From the NCBI RefSeq assembly GCF_040581485.1, contig NW_027124985.1:1-64000 (forward strand): 64,000 nt of DNA, written 5' to 3'. Shown here piece after piece: positions 61,932 through 64,000 of the stretch (positions are counted from its first letter, which is position 1; each line of letters starts with the position of its first letter). The stretch comes from Linepithema humile. Lineage: Eukaryota > Arthropoda > Insecta > Hymenoptera > Formicidae. The position numbers were made by a program, and so were the translations under genes. The notes under the pieces were generated by a model, which saw nothing but the letters and a program-made list of their open reading frames with translations, searched no databases and was not told the DNA's origin.

Positions 61932-61951
61932 TATAGATCTTGAAACGGATC

Positions 61952-62287
61952 AGCATTTAAATGCTTTTCACTCAAGCTAGGAATGAGATATCGAAATAGA
62001 TGTATCGATGTTTCGTATCGATACATATTGTTATTTATTATATCGACACAAAAAATATTGAATTTGTTATATCGATATTGAGAATATCGAAATATCGACG
62101 TTATCAATAAATGTCGATACATATTAGAATTAAAATTGATTTTTAATTTCAAGATATATTTTTTACGTATCCAATTAATAGGATTTGATTTTTTTATTTT
62201 TTATATTTATATTAATTTATATTTATTTATATTTATATTAATTTACATTTAATTTTTAAATATAAAACATTACTTTTTATTTCTCAC
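61952..62287. other. AT-rich stretch with repeated ATCGAT/TATCGA motifs
   Basis: Between 61985 and 62125 the motif TATCGA or its overlap occurs about ten times (for example TATCGATGTTTCGTATCGAT). The rest is AT-rich with ATTTATATT runs. No gene is recognised. Confidence 0.6.
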
Positions 62288-62290
62288 TTA

Positions 62291-62519
62291 GGGCCGGTTG
62301 TTCCAACTTCTTGGTAGGTTTATTCGTCAGTTATTTATTAATAAATATTAGTAATCTTTACTCAATGGTTGGAATGCCAAGTAAAATTACCTCTATCGTT
62401 ATTACCAAGATGTAATTTTACTTGGTATTCCAACTATTGAGAATATTTGATAAGATTACTGATATTTATTAATAAATAACTGACGGATAAACCGATCAAG
62501 AAGTTTGAACAACCAGCCC
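62291..62519. mobile_element. PIF/Harbinger (Tourist)-like MITE, 229 bp
   Basis: The ends GGGCCGGTTGTTCCAACTTC and its inverse match over about 70 bp, including CAGTTATTTATTAATAAATA. Flanked by TTA at 62288-62290 and 62520-62522, the classic duplication of this superfamily. Confidence 0.92.
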
Positions 62520-62633
62520 TTAATTTATGCATATTTAACTATTACGTGCACCCAGATAGCACATGATATTCTCAGTATATTCTATAAATGTACAAATGTA
62601 CGGAGAATATACGAGAATATTTTCAGAATATCC

Positions 62634-62820
62634 TCAGAATATCTGAAATATAATATCCATTTTCAGATATACTGAGAACATGCTCAGAATATCTAAAATA
62701 CAATATCCATTGTTAGATATACTGAGAATATGCTCAGAATATCTAAAATATGATATCCGTTTACAGATATATTGAGAATCTCCTCAGCATATCTGAAATA
62801 TAATATTCATTTTATGTAAT
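62634..62820. repeat. 50-bp minisatellite, about 3.7 copies
   Basis: Units start at 62634, 62684, 62734 and 62784 (partial), each TCAGAATATCTRAAATA followed by ATATCCATT and a GATATACTGAGAA segment. The upstream flank (62560-62633) has related GAATATTCTCAG motifs. Confidence 0.9.
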
Positions 62821-62854
62821 ATTCCTATAGATGGTGGTATATCGAATGCTGTAT

Positions 62855-63027
62855 GGGCGGTATTCATAGGCCGGTATTCATAGTCCGTTTTTATATTCAA
62901 GATCGTCTTAAGCACGAACTTATATTCGCTCTCTTCGTCATACATAGGTTGTGTCTGACGAAGAGAGCGAATATAAGTCCGTGCTTAAGACGATTTTGAA
63001 TATAAGAACGGACTATGAATACTGCCC
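62855..63027. mobile_element. Palindromic MITE, GGCCGGTATTCATAG family, copy 1
   Basis: The arms begin GGCCGGTATTCATAGTCCG at 62869 and return as CGGACTATGAATACTGCCC by 63027. Both hold TCTTAAGCACG and TATTCGCTCTCTTCGTC. An extra terminal fragment, GGGCGGTATTCATA, precedes it at 62855. Confidence 0.88.
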
Positions 63028-63029
63028 CT

Positions 63030-63133
63030 AGTCATTTCTTATATTTAAGATCGTCTTAAGTCGTCGTCATCGTCGTCTTAAGATACTAATATGGCTTTTT
63101 GATTGGTTCGTAGCATTTTAAGACAATATTTAA
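63030..63133. repeat. Degenerate fragment of the same MITE family
   Basis: TTCTTATATTTAAGATCGTC and TCTTAAG blocks match the arms of the neighbouring palindromes, but the termini are missing. It contains a small GTCGTCGTCATCGTCGTC run. Confidence 0.6.
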
Positions 63134-63497
63134 GGGCGGTATTCATAGTCCGTTCTTATATTCAAGATCGTCTTAAGCACGAACTTATATTCGCTCTCTT
63201 CGTCAGACACAATCTATGGCCGGTATTCATAGTCCGTTCTTATATTTAAGATTGTCTTAAGCACGGACTTATATTCGCTCTCTTCGTCACACATAGATTG
63301 TGTCTGACAAAGAGAGCGAATATAAGTTCGTGCTTAAGACGATCTTGAATATAAGAACGGACTATGAATACCGCCCTATGTGTGACGAAGAGAGCGAATA
63401 TAAGTCCGTGCTTAAGACAATCTTAAATATAAGAACGGACTATGAATACCGGCCTAAGACAATCTTAAATATAAGAACGGACTATGAATACCGGCCT
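63134..63497. mobile_element. Two interleaved palindromic MITEs of the GGCCGGTATTCATAG family
   Basis: Four arms occur in the order A-left (63134-63213, GGGCGG start), B-left (about 63214-63291, GGCCGG start), A-right (ends CCGCCC at about 63372) and B-right (ends CCGGCC at 63455). A and B are told apart by AAGATCGTC versus AAGATTGTC. B-right's last 42 bp are repeated once more at 63456-63497. A 68-codon frame here is only repeat sequence. Confidence 0.85.
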
Positions 63498-63690
63498 ATA
63501 ATTTAGCGTTCAATAAATTGATAAAGATTACAATCCATTCTAACCAAGTGTATCCAAGTGTTTCTAACCAAATGTAACGTGTGAAAATTAAAATATTAAT
63601 ATAATTATATTTATAATAATTGTATTTATAATTAATGGTAAGTAATATCAGGAAAACCTTTTAGTTATGTATATTATTTTAATTTCACAA

Positions 63691-63935
63691 CATTGAAATA
63701 TATACCATACTGAAAGGCGCACAGGCTACCCCCTCCATTCGACAAAACGGTCAGACAAGGCAATGACTCGGTACCGGATTTCTCTTTCTATCTCGTCTAC
63801 TCTCGACTAATAGTAGCTGTGAACACGTGACCGAGACTGTTGGTTAGATAGAGAGATCCGGGTCCGAACAGCTATCTCCATCTGACCAGTCGAGAACAAA
63901 GGCGTGCTCGTTCCAGTATGGTATATATTTCAATG
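63691..63935. mobile_element. MITE of about 245 bp with 22-bp ends
   Basis: CATTGAAATATATACCATAC at 63691 returns inverted, ending at 63935; similarity continues a little outside. An inner inverted pair (CCGGATTTCTCTTTCTATCT near 63774, GATAGAGAGATCCGGG near 63848) suggests an extended fold. The interior is GC-richer than the flanks. No tRNA-like or coding signal was found. Superfamily unknown. Confidence 0.75.
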
Positions 63936-64000
63936 TTTCACAATCAAAACATAACTTAACTTAAAAATTGCAATTATAATTCTAATCTTTATTTATAATC

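Larger units (their letters stand above)
59533..61942. mobile_element. MITE family X, copy 2, split by nested insertions
   Basis: The left end TAAGATCTATAGAGAGAAGG (59533) and the right end CTATAGATCTTG (to 61942) are family X termini. They are flanked by a perfect 9-bp duplication AAACGGATC (59524-59532 and 61943-61951). Shared interior with copy 1, including AAAACCGGTTGT and GAAGGAAGGGGAGAGCATG, resumes at about 61525. The rest is inserted DNA: family Y at 59561-61518 and a MITE at 61781-61931. A 9-bp duplication would suit Mutator-like or related elements; that is inference. Confidence 0.85.

Noticed and set aside
63300..63506. 68-codon frame with repeated TILNIRTDYEYRP
   Set aside because: It is a translation of the palindromic MITE arms and their tandem end repeat.

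Overview
This window is eukaryotic nuclear DNA, almost certainly from an arthropod. A hymenopteran, perhaps an ant, is my best guess. That guess rests on the AT-rich background, the Ty3/Gypsy polyprotein type, the SAM-domain plus transposase gene pair and the dense MITEs. I cannot prove the species from sequence alone. No prokaryotic feature, CRISPR array or operon is present.

Layout. (1) Bases 1-37799 are one uninterrupted tandem satellite of about 232 monomers of roughly 163 bp. The monomers form a four-monomer higher-order repeat of 653 bp. Multi-kilobase stretches of that array are themselves duplicated at offsets of about 7.67, 12.89, 14.69 and 18.28 kb. The short ORFs in the array are satellite by-products, not genes. 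(2) A placeholder gap of exactly 500 N lies at 37800-38299. (3) Bases 38300-45337 look like a two-gene DNA transposon read on the minus strand. Its right end is CACTGAGAAAAA-type at 45337. An eight-exon gene with an N-terminal SAM domain comes first, followed 150 bp later by an intact single-exon 818-residue protein with two C2H2 fingers and a transposase-like core (D, D, CxxC, DxxH, E). The other end lies in or beyond the gap. (4) Bases 45338-49390 are unique DNA with no recognisable gene. (5) Bases 49396-54051 are a complete, apparently very young Ty3/Gypsy retrotransposon: identical 260-bp LTRs, 5-bp target duplication CTGGC, a primer-binding site matching tRNA-Ser(GCU), and one intact 1335-residue Gag-Pol frame. 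(6) Bases 54057-57557 are unique intergenic DNA plus one 400-bp MITE, then a second 500-N gap (57558-58057). (7) Bases 58058-64000 are a mobile-element graveyard: a perfect hAT-type MITE with 8-bp target duplication, the first exon of an F-box gene, a three-level nested insertion, PIF/Harbinger-like MITEs with 3-bp target duplications, a 50-bp minisatellite, and interleaved palindromic MITEs.

How things fit together. Nearly everything recognisable is selfish DNA. The most interesting unit is the 7-kb element at 38.3-45.3 kb. A spliced SAM-domain protein and a zinc-finger transposase-like protein lie head to tail between AAATAA-rich inverted subterminal repeats, so they are probably partners in one element. 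The only host-like gene piece is the F-box exon at 58.9-59.1 kb. Coordinates and base matches were read by eye. Family names are from memory of the families and were not tested by any search.
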